Origin: Harmothoe impar | Lineage: Eukaryota > Annelida > Polychaeta > Phyllodocida > Polynoidae | NCBI GenBank assembly: GCA_947462335.1 | Contig: OX381709.1 | Span: forward strand, 70,858,609-70,922,608 | Length of the DNA stretch: 64,000 bases | Direction: 5' to 3' | Shown here: one piece after another, positions 1-11,578 of the stretch | Layout of the letters: each line of letters starts with the position of its first letter | Position numbering within the stretch: position 1 is the stretch's first letter | The notes under the pieces: model-generated | The model's input: only the letters and a program-made list of their open reading frames with translations | The model's database searches: none | Told to the model about the DNA's origin: nothing | Translations under genes and position numbers: made by a program

Positions 1-237
1 AGGAGTCTATGAAGATGATGGGCATGGCTAACTGGCTGCACTGGTCGGCGTGGCTGGTTAAGTACATGGTGTTCCTGCTTGTGTCGGTGATCGTCATGAC
101 CTTCCTGTTCTGCGTGAAGCTGGGGGAGGGTGCCATCCTCACCTACAGTGACGGCTCCCTCATCTTTGTCTTCCTCATGGTTTACTGCATCTCCATTATC
201 TCCAGCTGCTTCGCCATCTCCACCTTATTCTCCAAAG
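1..237 (+). CDS. ABCA3: ABCA3-like copy A exon 1 (TMD1 helices)
   Basis: Reads ESMKMMGMANWLHWSAW, then two hydrophobic segments, and ends FSK plus one base (phase 1) at a GTAGG donor. The MKMMG coupling region followed by membrane helices is the hallmark of TMD1 in the ABCA3 group. The exon may start before the window, since AG at positions 1-2 could be an acceptor or the end of a Lys codon. Confidence 0.9.
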
Positions 238-1349
238 GTAGGCTTTATACACGAAACCTTGTAGGGCTGCATGCATGTTTATATTCACCATGCCCTTTTA
301 GATAACACACACTTTTCATGAGAATTCTGCAAATGGTAATACAAATTTCTTCTAATTGGCTTGGTTTGACATTCGACTTTTTAATTGTATCTTGTCATGG
401 CAATCTCTTCTTTTTGAGAATATGTTGATTTACAAAGCGCTCCAGGGGTGAGCATTTATATTGTATCCAGAAGGGTTGTAATCATATATACTTACTCCCC
501 CTAAATTGATCCCAAGGAACCTGTTCGTGCTCTTAGGTTTTTACTGGGGGTAATTCGACTGTTGCTAATTCAACCCTTTGCCTAGAAACATACATTCAGT
601 TGTTTGCTACAATAACTCCTGTCAAAATGGCCCCGAAGTCAATTTCAGACATGCCTACCAACACTAAAGGGACTCTATAAACATAGATATCTACGTTACC
701 CACTTGCTCAGACAATTAGCAGTCTTGCCGGAGACATTCTATATGTGTAGGTCTATACGTAGACAGATCAAATGGATAAAATGCCAACTATTGTACGCTC
801 ATATTCCCTCTGATCTTACTTAAATCTGATATAATTGTCACATTAATTCTAAGCTCACGGTGCTACATTTGGAGTTCACCACTTTTCACATATTGGGTCA
901 CACCCATTAGAATTACGTTGGGGAATACTTCAGGGTACCATGGCAACCTCTGAGCCCTTACTGAACATGATCACATATCATTTGAATGTAACATTGTCAC
1001 TGTGTGTTAGGCATTTTTAAACTTTAAATTTTGGATTTACTAACATTAAAGTTGCATTCCAAAGGGCTACCGATCACATTTCTAGTGCTGTTCTAATCAA
1101 CTATGTCTGGACGTGTTAGCGGTAAGAATGAAACGTCAAAGCTCTAATTAGTTATTTGTGAATCAATGTAGCAACCCGGTTCCACCTGTTGAGGGCCATG
1201 TTACAGGATCTCACCTGTGTGGCCCTTCCTACCGGAGTACATAATAACGTCCGGTTTTACCTGCTCAGTGTGACAGCTGCTTGTCTCGTAGTGAGGCCAC
1301 ACATCAGGCATCACGTGGTCGGGAGGGGGGGTAGAAGCTGGCAGGGGAG
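238..1349. other. intron 1, first part: no gene seen
   Basis: Moderately AT-rich intron sequence without a convincing ORF, RNA gene or clear repeat. Confidence 0.6.
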
Positions 1350-1379
1350 GGAGAGAGAGAGAGAGACAGAGAGAGAGAC

Positions 1380-1452
<73 letters not shown>

Positions 1453-1479
1453 CAGAGAGAGACAGAGAGAGACAGAGAC

Positions 1480-1542
<63 letters not shown>

Positions 1543-1632
1543 GAGACAGAGAGACAGAGACAGAGACAGAGAGTGAGAGACAGAGACAGAGACAGACATA
1601 CGACAGACAGGCAGCACGACAGACAGACAGAC
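1350..1632. repeat. (GA)n/(GACA)n simple repeat
   Basis: About 280 bases of almost pure GAGA with interspersed GACA runs. It produces open frames on both strands that are not genes. Confidence 0.95.
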
Positions 1633-2518
1633 TGAGATCTTGTGTTATTGGCCTTAGTATCGGTGATTGATATTTCTTAGTTTTGGTTATTTATTATTGG
1701 TTTACATATCCAATTGTCTCTGTTGAGCCCGTTTCATTACTTTCGATGCCACTGACTCTCTATAATTATGTCTCTCTACGCTTGTCACTCGTTATAACCT
1801 CAGGCTATTCAGACACTCTCTTCTCCCTCTCGCCTTTCTTCTGTCTGTCCATCTTTGTTTCTCCCTTTCTGCCTTTCTCCTTGCCTTATCCCTTTCTGTC
1901 CCTTTCATATCCTCTCATACGGGATGCCTTCCTTTTAAAAAAAGCTAGGATGTGTCCTCCCAAACCTAAGTTATACATTCCCCACACTCAAATGATCTAT
2001 TTCTTTTTGACGAGTTATAATAAGAACTGAGCCACATGAGGGAAAATACTATTTTTCCATAATTACGCAGAAAATAATGGCCACGTTCCACCATGGGGTC
2101 CACCCGGGGAGCCACCATGGTAAACAAATGCAGTACCAGCAGCGCGTTAGCGAATATGACATAATGACAAGAGAAGTTGCTGTTTAGGCCAGAAATGAAT
2201 ATCGTTTCTCAAAAGCTAAAATGTACGGGAAAATATAAACTTTTCGTAACACATTTCACAATTTATTAGTTTACAGTTTGTTGATCAATGAAAGTTTGGG
2301 AAATGTATGTTATTCATAGCACACTGCATTACGAACGGTTTAAGCTTTAATTTGATACCAAATATGCCAATATTTGTCCATGTTATTCACCAAATCACGA
2401 TTTTTATGATGCGCACGGTGATGAGAGACCAGTTCCTCTTGACTGGCCTTAGCAACATTGCCATTAATACACATAGATCCACATTCGATACATAGACAGT
2501 CTGTGGACACGTTTTAGT
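1633..2518. other. intron 1, middle part; match to copy B begins near 2157
   Basis: No gene seen; partly pyrimidine-rich. From about 2157 (ATGACATAATGACAA) it aligns with the first sequence after the N gap at 33189. That places the start of copy B inside intron 1. Confidence 0.7.
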
Positions 2519-2909
2519 CTGTTGACTGGGTTATTTCACGCATTGGCTGTAGGCCGAGTGAAATGTGGCCCGATGGTCATCAAGTGAAATAACCCAGTCA
2601 ACAGGCTTAAAAAGTGTACCCTTGTATTTATTTCATGGTGAATACGGCACTACCATTGACTTAACCAAGGAAGGCCGTATTTAACACCCCCCTTCAAATA
2701 ACCCTGGTCGGTATTTCATGGCCTGTCAAATGATCAAAGTTGTTGATTTAACCACTATAAATTAGTTTTTTTCAGTAATTATGTGGAATTCTGACTAATA
2801 TTATTGATAATGGCATGAAATAAACACAAAGGAGCACTCATAGAGTTCCCCACTGAGGTTTATGTCACTCGGCTTCGGCTCGTGAAATGACCCTCAGTGA
2901 GAAACTCTA
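2519..2909. repeat. foldback (inverted-repeat) DNA specific to copy A
   Basis: A perfect 21-bp inverted repeat (2519-2539 with 2584-2604, CTGTTGACTGGGTTATTTCAC) is followed by a second hairpin (2841-2858 with 2892-2909, two mismatches). The stretch from about 2490 to 3120 has no counterpart in copy B. It is therefore an insertion in A or a loss in B, probably from a non-coding DNA transposon. Confidence 0.6.
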
Positions 2910-3155
2910 CTTGACCTTTGTCTATTTATTTTTTACGTTTTTTGTTTCAAATTATTTCAAATATGGTGGGGGGAGCCTAAACTCGTTCTTTTCTACATCA
3001 TTCACATATAAACAAACTGCCATTTGTCGTGAAATACGGACATGTGTTATTTCACGGGGGGGTCGTGAAATACGGACCTTTTTGATTAAATCAATGGGAC
3101 TGCTGTACATGGATTCCATAAAAAAACACAAAGCAGTATTTACTTGATGTTGCAG

Positions 3156-3329
3156 CTAACAGTGGGGCGGCGGCCGGCTGCATCCTCTACCTGGTCTCCT
3201 ACATCCCCTACTTCTTCCTCCAGAGCCGCTACTCCTCCCTCTCCCAGGGCGCCAAGATGGCCGCCTGCCTCTTCAACAATGTGGCCATGGCCTTTGGCTG
3301 TCAGCAGATCGGCTTCTACGAATCTACAG
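3156..3329 (+). CDS. ABCA3: ABCA3-like copy A exon 2 (TMD1 helices)
   Basis: Begins after TTGCAG in phase 1 (ANSGAAAGCILYLVSY) and ends in phase 1 at GTGAG. Encodes the SK-AN...AA-G and YIPYFF region that follows the second TMD1 helix pair in ABCA proteins. One synonymous difference from copy B (AAT/AAC). Confidence 0.92.
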
Positions 3330-4500
3330 GTGAGAAACTGGGATAAGTAGCTAAACAGCCGGGCATCCTTTTTAATTCTGTAGATCATACATGATACATG
3401 ATTTAATTAGTAACCGACTTAGTGATGCTGTATGCTAAGCAGCCAACTGCACAGACAATCTAAATGCCCCGGCCTTTGTATAGTCTGAAGTGGCTATCCC
3501 AGGTTAGTCATAGGGACATTGATCAGGCATGACTAAGTGCTATTCAAGAATGATTGAGGCAAAACAACATATAAATTATATGACTAATACCTTACTCAAA
3601 AGGACTTAACCGAAAATGAAAAGACTAAGGTGAGTCGGTCAGTAATGACCAAACTGACCATATTAACTAATCTAGGTTGGTGGTATAGGGAACCAAAGAA
3701 TAACTAACTTGGTTAGGCACTTTAGTGACTGAGAGATTGGTCGTATAGGGAGGCAAAGAATATCAGTGTGCTCGGGTGATTTCATTGTGACATCCTTAAT
3801 GCTGACAGTTTAGGTACATGTGTGTATTACATTACCTGCTACACCTGAGAGCAGCACACAGGTGAGGCACTGACTTACCTGTAGGCAGCGCTCACCGCAG
3901 ACTGAGGCCTACAGGTGTGGGCTCAACACCTGTGGTCTGTTTCTAACCTATGATAGAAAAACAAACCCGTCATGATATTTGATATCAGTCCACTATATAA
4001 TTCAATTGACAAGCAGAAGGAACTAGGTTTATGGAAAATAAAGTGCACGTCCAAAGGCGCCATGACACAGTTCTTATCCACCACTAGGTGAGGGTTTGCA
4101 GTTGAACTATTTCAAAAAAAGATGGCTTCTCCCCAACAAGCACTGAATAATATGACGAGGGTGTATTTTATCTAATTCTTCTTTTGTCGGGGGACCAAAA
4201 TGTATGGAATATTAAAGACTTTTCATGAAAGAATTTCACATTTAAGTACTTTGATCAATAAAAGTTGATCAATAAAAGTTTAGAAAATGTACACGTATAT
4301 TATTCCTATCCCACTGCATTACGGACAGTTTAAGCTTTAATTTGATACCAAATATGTCAATATTTGTTAATTTTAAGGATATTTTTTCTTATCAAAAAAG
4401 TTTATCAAAAACAAAAAGTTTTCACCAAATGATTCGCTCGGTGATGAGAAACCAGCTTTTTGGAGTGGCCTACCCTCCACTATGGGTGAGGGCCTAGTCA
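3330..4500. other. intron 2, single-copy version of the 1.1 kb unit amplified in copy B
   Basis: From 3504 to about 4487 it aligns to the non-MITE part of each tandem unit in copy B. The uninterrupted AGGTTAGTCATAG (TTA at 3504-3506) is the empty site of the 311-bp MITE found at 34191 in B. No coding potential seen. Confidence 0.8.
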
Positions 4501-4679
4501 ACACTGCTCAATGGGCCCCATAGTTGTCTTACTTGGGCAAGTCCAGATGGCTCAGCCTACCAACAGTGGAGCTGGGCACTTCACATCTGGGCAAGCCTCT
4601 GTAGGACCCGCTTGACAACTGTTATAATGGAGGGGTAGCAAGCGTTTCGCCTATAAGGGTGGCATAGTGCTTTAATTTG

Positions 4680-5250
4680 CTATGCCCTTAGTCGGCATGG
4701 TGCATGATGTTGACCCTGTGAGTTTTGATACACTCATAACGGGTCGGAATGATGCATGACTGCAGTCCTGATACACTCCTGAATGTGGTAGGAATGATGC
4801 ATGACTGCAGTCCTGATGCAGCATGATGCTTGACTACAGGTGAGGGGGTGCAGTCCAACCTCTTCAAGCCTTTAAATGCCACCGTGTAAATGCCGTATAG
4901 AGTTATGCCCTTTGAATGTCTAGCGAGTAACTCACCAGGGCTCCATTCATGCATCATGCCCATCATGTGGGTTTGATACACTCCTGAAGGGTCAGAATGG
5001 TGCATGATGCCTGAAAGCAGGTGAAGGGCTGCAGTGGAACAACTTCTTCAAGCATTTAAATGCCGTATAGTGCTATGCTCTTTGACGTCATGATTCATGA
5101 CTGCAGTCCTGATGCAGCCTGATGCTTTAATGCAGGTGAGGGGCTGCAGTGGAACAACTTCTTCAAGCATTTAAATGCCGTATAGTGCTATGCTCTTTGA
5201 CGTCATGATTCATGACTGCAGTCCTGATGCAGCCTGATGCTTTAATGCAG
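4680..5250. repeat. GCATGATGCATGA-type repeats with reiterated exon 3 acceptors
   Basis: Tandem and palindromic copies of a repeat rich in TGATGCATGA and CTGCAGTCCTGAT. Copies starting at 4840, 5021 and 5136 contain an AG acceptor followed by the first about 30 bases of exon 3 (GTGAGGGGCTGCAGTGGAAC), then revert to intron. The last period is 115 bp and runs into the true exon at 5251. Confidence 0.85.
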
Positions 5251-5432
5251 GTGAGGGGCTGCAGTGGAACAACTTCTTCAAGCCTGTTAACGTGGACGAT
5301 GACTTCACCATGGCGCACGTGCTGCTGATGCTGCTGGTGGACACGGCCTTCTACTCCCTCGTCACCTGGTACTTTGACGCCGTCATGCCCGGAGACTACG
5401 GCGTCCCCAAACCACCCTACTTCCCCTTCACC
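5251..5432 (+). CDS. ABCA3: ABCA3-like copy A exon 3 (end of TMD1)
   Basis: Enters in phase 1, ends in phase 0 at GTGAG. Encodes GLQWNNFFKPVNVDDDF, a hydrophobic helix, and VTWYFDAVMPGDYGVPKP, the classic end of ABCA TMD1 before the first ATPase. One synonymous change from copy B. Confidence 0.93.
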
Positions 5433-5445
5433 GTGAGTACTTTAA

Positions 5446-5857
5446 AGATGGTATATCAGCTAATACACTTCCCAAGCTTTTTCCTGAAAAGGGATGCCAT
5501 GGGTTCCATTATCATTTTAGCTAATACCCAGTACCCAATATTTGCAAGATATTTGTATATAAATACATGGTTTTAGATAGTTAACAATATAGCCTATTCA
5601 CCTCACTGACTCAGTCACTCCCCCAGGTGAGTACAGGGTAAACTAGCCTGGTAGAGAATGCACTGAGCCATGCAGTACCACAACATAGTGAATTTAAGTG
5701 TCGACCTACAGTAAAAATGATTGCACTAAATATTCTTATTTGATAGATTTAGATAGATTCCATCCTTTTAAAAGTAAGGGAGTGTTTATAGCATTGGATA
5801 TACAATAGTATTATGACATCAATAGAAAATTGACGAATTTTATGCGACAACCCATCT
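5446..5857. mobile_element. 412-bp TTAA-flanked MITE, piggyBac-like (copy 1)
   Basis: Starts AGATGG and ends CCATCT, flanked by TTAA at 5442-5445 and 5858-5861. Copy B has a single TTAA at the same place (GTGAGTACTTTAACACAAAGC near 59771), giving a precise empty site. A related 412-bp copy lies in opposite orientation at 11579-11990. Non-coding; TTAA targets suggest mobilisation by a piggyBac-type transposase (inference). Confidence 0.85.
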
Positions 5858-5861
5858 TTAA

Positions 5862-7189
5862 CACGAAGCACTGAATAAAACAGGGACATCTCTGGGATTT
5901 GATATTTGAACAGACATTTGTGTCTCTTCGATCTTACTCTTCCTGTATCCCTCCATTTTGTTTGGTTGGGTAGTTTATGTCCACCTGTGTTGTCCCTCAT
6001 CTCAGTGTTATCCGTGAACTGTGTTGTCTCCTGCTCTACTTTCACATCCACTTGACGTGAAATGCACATTTGTAGCTCTTTTCCTTTGCCCTGCTGGGCA
6101 TCGATATGTACTAGCAGTCTCACATACAGCATAAATATGTTTGTACAATATTTCGGGCCAGGAGTTGGAACAGCAAGGTTGGCACAGTTGGCCTGATATT
6201 AGATCATGGTGAAATTGTCACGATTGTTTGAATGAAATGAGTCTATTTGGATATATGTTAGCAGGCAAGCAGAAAGGATACTCCGTGCGGGATTAGTTCC
6301 GATTTTTGCCACCAGGGGGGCGCCACTATGGCCTTAAAGGAAAGAAAAATGGTAAAAATAGCTCTAGGGTACTTTTTTCTGTAGAAGAAAATGGGACTAC
6401 ACAAAACATTCCATTTCTGGTGAAAAGCCTCTATATTTGGAATGTAAAAGGAACGTTTTAAGGCCTAAATGAGTGTCCTTGTTGATATGTGTTGCCATGG
6501 AAACATGGTTTTCATTCCAAATAGAAAAATTAAAGATAGCCCTTGACAGAATGATTCATGGGTGTCACTATGGTCAAAACAGAATAAAATTACCATTCCT
6601 AAATCAAATTTTATGACTAAAAGAATGAAAATGTATGATATATTTCTCGTTATCATCATTATGCTAATTAGATAGGGATATCTGGGAAAATAGGAGACTT
6701 AGCGCTTATTGGGCTTTTTTATAGGGCAATGCCTACACATATTCAGGAAGGCATTCCTCAAAAACTAAAATTGATATCTTCAAGTGTAATATATCACTGG
6801 AAAGCTTATGACATCAATTTTAAAGTTGACCTTTTCCTTGGAGTATCCTTTTCACTTGCCTCTACACATATTATGTTTTACACTAGTTACCTTATCCTAT
6901 TGTCTTGTCCAGTCATTTAAGAACAAACATAGAGTTAACCCGTCAAAATTCCCAACACCTTTTCACCACTTTACATGACTCAAAAAAGCGTTTGGAATGA
7001 CGTAGAGAAAGTGACGGAACACGCTCAAATACGCTAACACCCAAGATGGGCCAAACAATCATTAATAGAATAATGCCATAGCATGAATATAACCTGTAGA
7101 AGGATCTTTACCTAACCCACTTAGATATTGAACCTAAGTAACCCACAGGTGTCATTGGTTTGTTGAAGTTGACCTTTTCTGTCTTACAG
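5862..7189. other. intron 3 remainder: no gene seen
   Basis: Aligns in part to 59780-60861 of copy B. The CCCTGC at 6089-6094 is the empty site of the 416-bp element at 60022 in B. Short ORFs here lack recognisable similarity and are not supported. Confidence 0.6.
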
Positions 7190-7327
7190 CGTAAGTACTG
7201 GTGCGGCTCCAGTACCAGTAAGGTGGAGGACAACGATGTCGAGATGACCGCCAACCCAGACTCACCCTTCTTTGAGAAAGACCCGACTGACCTGACTGCT
7301 GGTATCTCCATACACAACCTGCGCAAG
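7190..7327 (+). CDS. ABCA3: ABCA3-like copy A exon 4 (linker to NBD1)
   Basis: 46 codons, phase 0 at both ends: RKYWCGSSTSKVEDNDVEM to DLTAGISIHNLRK. The YWCG motif and the acidic linker before 'AGISI..L.K' match the start of ABCA NBD1. Three synonymous differences from copy B. Confidence 0.93.
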
Positions 7328-7368
7328 GTTGGTCATCTTTGCTCTATTAAACCATGCTGGTTATATAT

Positions 7369-7590
7369 GTGCCTCTACATGGGTCCCCATAATTTTGACC
7401 GTGTCGCCGTGTCGATCTTTAGCAAAAGAGCCATTTCACTGTGTCGATTTTTATGTATATAGACTATACTAGGAAGTTCTAAAGATGTCTGTGTCCGTCG
7501 ATTTTTAAAGGGGCCGTGTCGCCCATGTCGATTTTTAAAAGGGCGGTGTCGCCGTGTCGCCCGTGTCGATTTTTACCCATGTAGAGGCAC
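7369..7590. mobile_element. 222-bp MITE with GTGCCTCTACATGGGT ends
   Basis: 16-bp perfect terminal inverted repeats (7369-7384 and 7575-7590). The inside is mainly repeats of CGTGTCGATTTTT and CCGTGTCGCC. Short AT duplication (ATAT) at the flanks. Copy B reads uninterrupted GGTTATATATTATAC here, so the insertion is specific to A. A longer relative is at 15517-16056. Confidence 0.85.
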
Positions 7591-8832
7591 ATATAATATA
7601 CAAAAGTGTCATTGTTGATGAATGCATCTTGAACATTAGTTCAACATGTACATATCAAGCTTGATATGATTGTCAGTTGCAAAATCAGCATTGCAATATT
7701 TCCTGCTGAGCTGAACTCTGCTAAATGTTAAATATTCATCTTACAAATTGCCCCCCTCCCCCCCCACACACAGTCTACACATTTTTTAGGGGTTCCAATC
7801 CCTTTTGTCCACTCCCAAGCCTACCACCAGTCCTCCCCCATATGTAGGGTGGCCGGAGGCTCTAGCTGGTCGCTCAATCTATATCTGATCCTATGTTAAG
7901 TGACCCTTTTATGATGGCCTCTCATTTTGGCTGGGGAGCAGATAGAGACCTCTAGTAACTTGATATGAAGAGATCTTGAATGGATCCTTCATACATAAGC
8001 TGGAATTAGCATAATAAATTGTATTACATAATGTAATTTAAGAGCAATATTAACAGACCTTCAGATTTTGAGTCTGTCTTGAGCTCTATAACTGGGTGAT
8101 CTCATGAACCTATCCTCTGGGAGAATTGACACTGTTTGATGGCAAATCCATGTATCAACGGAATTCTTTTTTTGTTTGAAGCATATTGTATGCAGGCATG
8201 TCATAGGGGGTCCTATAGTTACTTGAGACAATTATATCTTATATAGATAAGCCTCCTAAAATTGTGTATTTTTAGCTCAATTATTTTTCTAGAACTGTTT
8301 AATTGGTAGTTTACGGTAGACTACTGAAAATAGAGCTAAATGAGCTTAAAATGATGCATTTGGAATGGAAATGATACAACCTACCGCCAGCCAGCGTCAG
8401 GACATCTCCTGGGGGTCATATGGGGGTCTGAGACCCTAATCCCAAGCATTTACCTCATATAAATAACACTAGACGGCACCACTTTGATAGGGCTATAGAG
8501 AGAATCAGACTGGGTAATTAGTACACACACTACACATTGGTGGCAGCAATGTGCTGTGGGGGAGGCCTTGCCCCTATGTATGTTCTAGGTACCTGCCTTC
8601 AGATCTGTCAGAAAGGTTGGAGGGGTGAGGCATAGGTAATCAGCTACAGTTAGTTACCTAGTTACTGTATTAACAGAACAGTGGTAATTTGTTAAATGCG
8701 AATATGGAGGCATTCTAGACATACATGATACATATGTGTTTAATTCATTTAAAAAAATGCTCTGGCCACCCTACCATATGGTTTGATAAATGTCGCTTTC
8801 TAAGATTCTTGTGCCTGGTGCTGTATTTGTAG
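7591..8832. other. intron 4 remainder: no gene seen
   Basis: AT-rich intron with a C-run near 7745. Parts align to 61030-61318 of copy B, which is shorter. No ORF or RNA gene supported. Confidence 0.6.
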
Positions 8833-8962
8833 GTATTTGTGCGCGGTGGTGCAGAGAAGGTGGCCGTGAATGACCTCCGCCTCAACATGTACGAAGGTCA
8901 GATCACTGCCCTTCTGGGGCACAACGGCGCTGGCAAGACCACCACCATCTCCATGCTAACAG
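8833..8962 (+). CDS. ABCA3: ABCA3-like copy A exon 5 (NBD1 Walker A)
   Basis: [20 protein letters not shown], then [20 protein letters not shown]: the P-loop GHNGAGKTT of NBD1 that binds ATP phosphates. Enters phase 0, ends phase 1 at CTAACAG|GTAAAG. Two synonymous differences from copy B. Confidence 0.95.
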
Positions 8963-9125
8963 GTAAAGACCATCCTAATATGCTGACAGGTAAAGACCAT
9001 CCCCATGCTAACATATAAAGACCATCCCCATGCTAACAGATAAAGGCCATCCTAATGCTGACAGGTAAAGATCATCCCCATGCTAACAGGTAAAGGCCAT
9101 CCCCATGCTAACAGGTAAAGATCAT
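8950..9125 (+). repeat. reiterated exon 5 end and splice donor
   Basis: About seven tandem copies of CCATGCTAACAGGTAAAGAC. The exon 5 terminus plus its GTAAAG donor is the first copy; some units have mutated donors (GATAAAG, TATAAAG). Copy B has its own set at 61438-61632. Confidence 0.9.
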
Positions 9126-9127
9126 CC

Positions 9128-11118
9128 CTATTGTTGTTGTTAATTCTTTTATTTTACTTGCAAAAACGTAGAGCCAGGCCCTGTTTGCGTTCTGCAACTC
9201 AGGTGCATATCCAATAGAGATGTAGTTCATATAGGATATACAAAATTACCCTTAAGGGAATCATTATAATAGAGAAATAATATTATAGTGTTTCATATGG
9301 AATCACATAATAATAATATGACATATATATATTCCATGTGGTGATGCTTACGCATCCTCACAGGGAAATTGGGAGTCTACATCCAAGATGTTTATGGATG
9401 AGACCATTGTACACTTAGGTTACCTTGTTACATTATAAAAAATTCTATCTATACGTAATATATATAGATAGGTAATATATGAGGCTGATGACGTTTGCCT
9501 ATGGCTGATCTTTTCCCCAAAAATAAAAATAAAATAAATATAAGTTGGAGATGTTATACCAACATGGTGAACTGATGGTATGTTCACTTGAGAGCAAAAT
9601 TTTCGAGAAATAGAAACAAGATCTTTTATAAGAAGAGGAGGTAATGAGAGATTGAGTGGAGTACCTATACCAGATGTATGAAATGCCAGACACAAAATTA
9701 GATTTCTGGGGGGTGCAATAAGTCCTTGAACCTTTTCTTGTTCCATCTCTGGAATTTTTCTTTGTCTTCAATAGCCCTTGTCTCATCATCAAATGAGTTC
9801 CAGAGGATGGATACCCTATATTCATAACTTTTCCTATAATGGGGATTTTTTGGCCCAATTACCCTAACAAGTCTATTATCGTGTGCTCTTGTTCTTATAT
9901 CTCTTCTGTCAACATTTATATCAGTAAGGGCAAAATTAAAAGCTGCTGTATTCAGGTGCATTTTCCTCCTGTCCTCAAGCTTATTTACACTACACTTTTT
10001 GAGGCATGCATCAACATGAAATTCATCCTTATTATAAGTAGTTTTTAGGCCTCTATTAAAAGCATATTGTAAATTTTCCAAGGAATTTATGGTTGATATA
10101 CAATAAAGTACATCTCCATAATCAATAGCTGGTAAAATGATTGAGGTGAGTACTTTTGCACTGTTTTTTTCAGCCATTTTCCTTCTTACCCTTCTGAGCA
10201 ACCTGACCTTATGGTTGACATTTCTAGTTAGACCTTTTGTATGTGACTTAAAATCCAGGTTACTATCTATTGTAATGCCTAAATATCTATACGTATGAGT
10301 CTTAGTTAATGGAGCATTGTCTAATTTTAAGGAGACTCTGGCCATGGTTTTGATGTTAGCCATTGTCCCAAGCTGCATGACCTTGGTTTTTTTAGCATTC
10401 AATGACAGCTTATTAGCTTTGCACCAAGTGTTTACTAAACCCAAATCTGTATTAATTATTTGTTCCACATTTGGAGTCAAGTTGTTATTGGGATAGTAGA
10501 GCACCGTGTCATCAGCATAATGTTGACATGTCATATTTTTCAGAGGAAAACCAAGGTCATTAATATATATGATAAATAATAAGGGACCTAGAACTGACCC
10601 CTGTGGAACTCCACAGGGAATATTGAGTGTGTCAGACAACTTGCCATTAGCTTTTGTGGCTTGTTTCCTATTTGTAAGATAATTTTCTATTAAATTTCTG
10701 GACGAGGGTCTGAAACCTATTTTTCCCAATTTGTTTATTAAAAGTAAATGATTTATTGTGTCAAAGGCCTTCCTGAAGTCCAAAAAGATAGCTGTCGTTC
10801 CCTTGTCCTCATTTGAGGCCCTATATATATTATCAGTAAATTTTATTAAACTATTGAGAGTTGAACGTCCAGGCCTAAATCCATCTTGGTTTTCAGACAA
10901 TATGTTATTTCCCTTAAGGTGTTCCATAATTTGTTTATGTAGGATTTTTTCCATAATTTTGGAGGGGAGGGGTAATATGGATATTGGTCTTAGGTTGTTC
11001 ACATCGGAGGGATTTCCACCCTTTGGGAGGGGGGTAACTGTAGCAATTTTCCATTCATCAGGGAAACTGGAGGTTCTTAATACTAGATTAAAAATAAAGG
11101 TGGCATGACTAGGCATAC
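9128..11118 (-). mobile_element. 5'-truncated non-LTR retrotransposon (CR1/jockey group)
   Basis: Minus-strand LINE fragment: reverse transcriptase ORF (9698-11116), a roughly 570-bp 3' UTR, and a short (AAC)n-like 3' end at about 9128-9145. The endonuclease part is missing, so the 5' edge is a truncation near 11118. A 20-bp tandem duplication (GGCATACCTAAAAGGGCAGC) sits there. The matching intron of copy B (61449-63042) has no LINE. The exact 5' edge could extend to about 11335, where alignment to copy B resumes. Confidence 0.85.
9698..11116 (-). CDS. LINE reverse transcriptase, N-terminally truncated (472 codons)
   Basis: Open over its whole length without frameshift. RT motifs in order: WKIATVTPLPKGG, LRPISILP, GFRPGRST, FLDFRKAFDTINH, IPCGVPQGSVLGPLLF, the catalytic HYADDTVLY, and YRYLGITID. 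A C-terminal thumb-like segment follows. The apurinic-type endonuclease expected upstream is absent. The order and the YADD box fit CR1, L2 or jockey-type elements; the clade is not settled. The intact frame suggests recent insertion. It lies antisense to the host gene. Confidence 0.92.
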   Translation of the reverse strand: MPSHATFIFNLVLRTSSFPDEWKIATVTPLPKGGNPSDVNNLRPISILPLPSKIMEKILHKQIMEHLKGNNILSENQDGFRPGRSTLNSLIKFTDNIYRASNEDKGTTAIFLDFRKAFDTINHLLLINKLGKIGFRPSSRNLIENYLTNRKQATKANGKLSDTLNIPCGVPQGSVLGPLLFIIYINDLGFPLKNMTCQHYADDTVLYYPNNNLTPNVEQIINTDLGLVNTWCKANKLSLNAKKTKVMQLGTMANIKTMARVSLKLDNAPLTKTHTYRYLGITIDSNLDFKSHTKGLTRNVNHKVRLLRRVRRKMAEKNSAKVLTSIILPAIDYGDVLYCISTINSLENLQYAFNRGLKTTYNKDEFHVDACLKKCSVNKLEDRRKMHLNTAAFNFALTDINVDRRDIRTRAHDNRLVRVIGPKNPHYRKSYEYRVSILWNSFDDETRAIEDKEKFQRWNKKRFKDLLHPPEI

Positions 11119-11578
11119 CTAAAAGGGCAGCAAAGGCATACCTAAAAGGGCAGCAGAAAAAAGTACACTTGTTGCTCGGTCGCTGTCCAAATCGCTACTG
11201 TCCGCTACAGCCCACCGGCCAGGTATAGTCCATTGTCGCCACCCCAGGGGGCGACACTTATGCTTTAAGTCCTGATAGAGGGAGACATCGTGCTGGTCCA
11301 TTATATAGGCACATAGACTGCGGGAGTCTATCTGCACATTAAATCTGAGGGTTGAGGGTTCGAGGCTGTCTTGGAGAACCATACTAAAATGTTTTAAAAA
11401 TTTGGCCCTGAACAAACATATCCCAGGGGGAGTCACTGAATTCCCAAAGATTCTGAGAATGTCCACCAGGTGGGGTTAGGGAGTTTCTACAGCACTGAAC
11501 ATCTCCACAGGGTCCCGCCACTAGTTTCCCTGAATTATCCTTAAATGCCAACATTCATAGCACATTAAGCGGGGTGAA

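Noticed and set aside
1189..1635. Open frames rich in Arg/Glu or Ser/Leu on both strands
   Set aside because: Produced by the (GA)n/(GACA)n repeat.
11119..11466. 115-codon minus-strand frame next to the reverse transcriptase
   Set aside because: Half of it aligns to non-coding intron of copy B; it does not continue the LINE protein convincingly.
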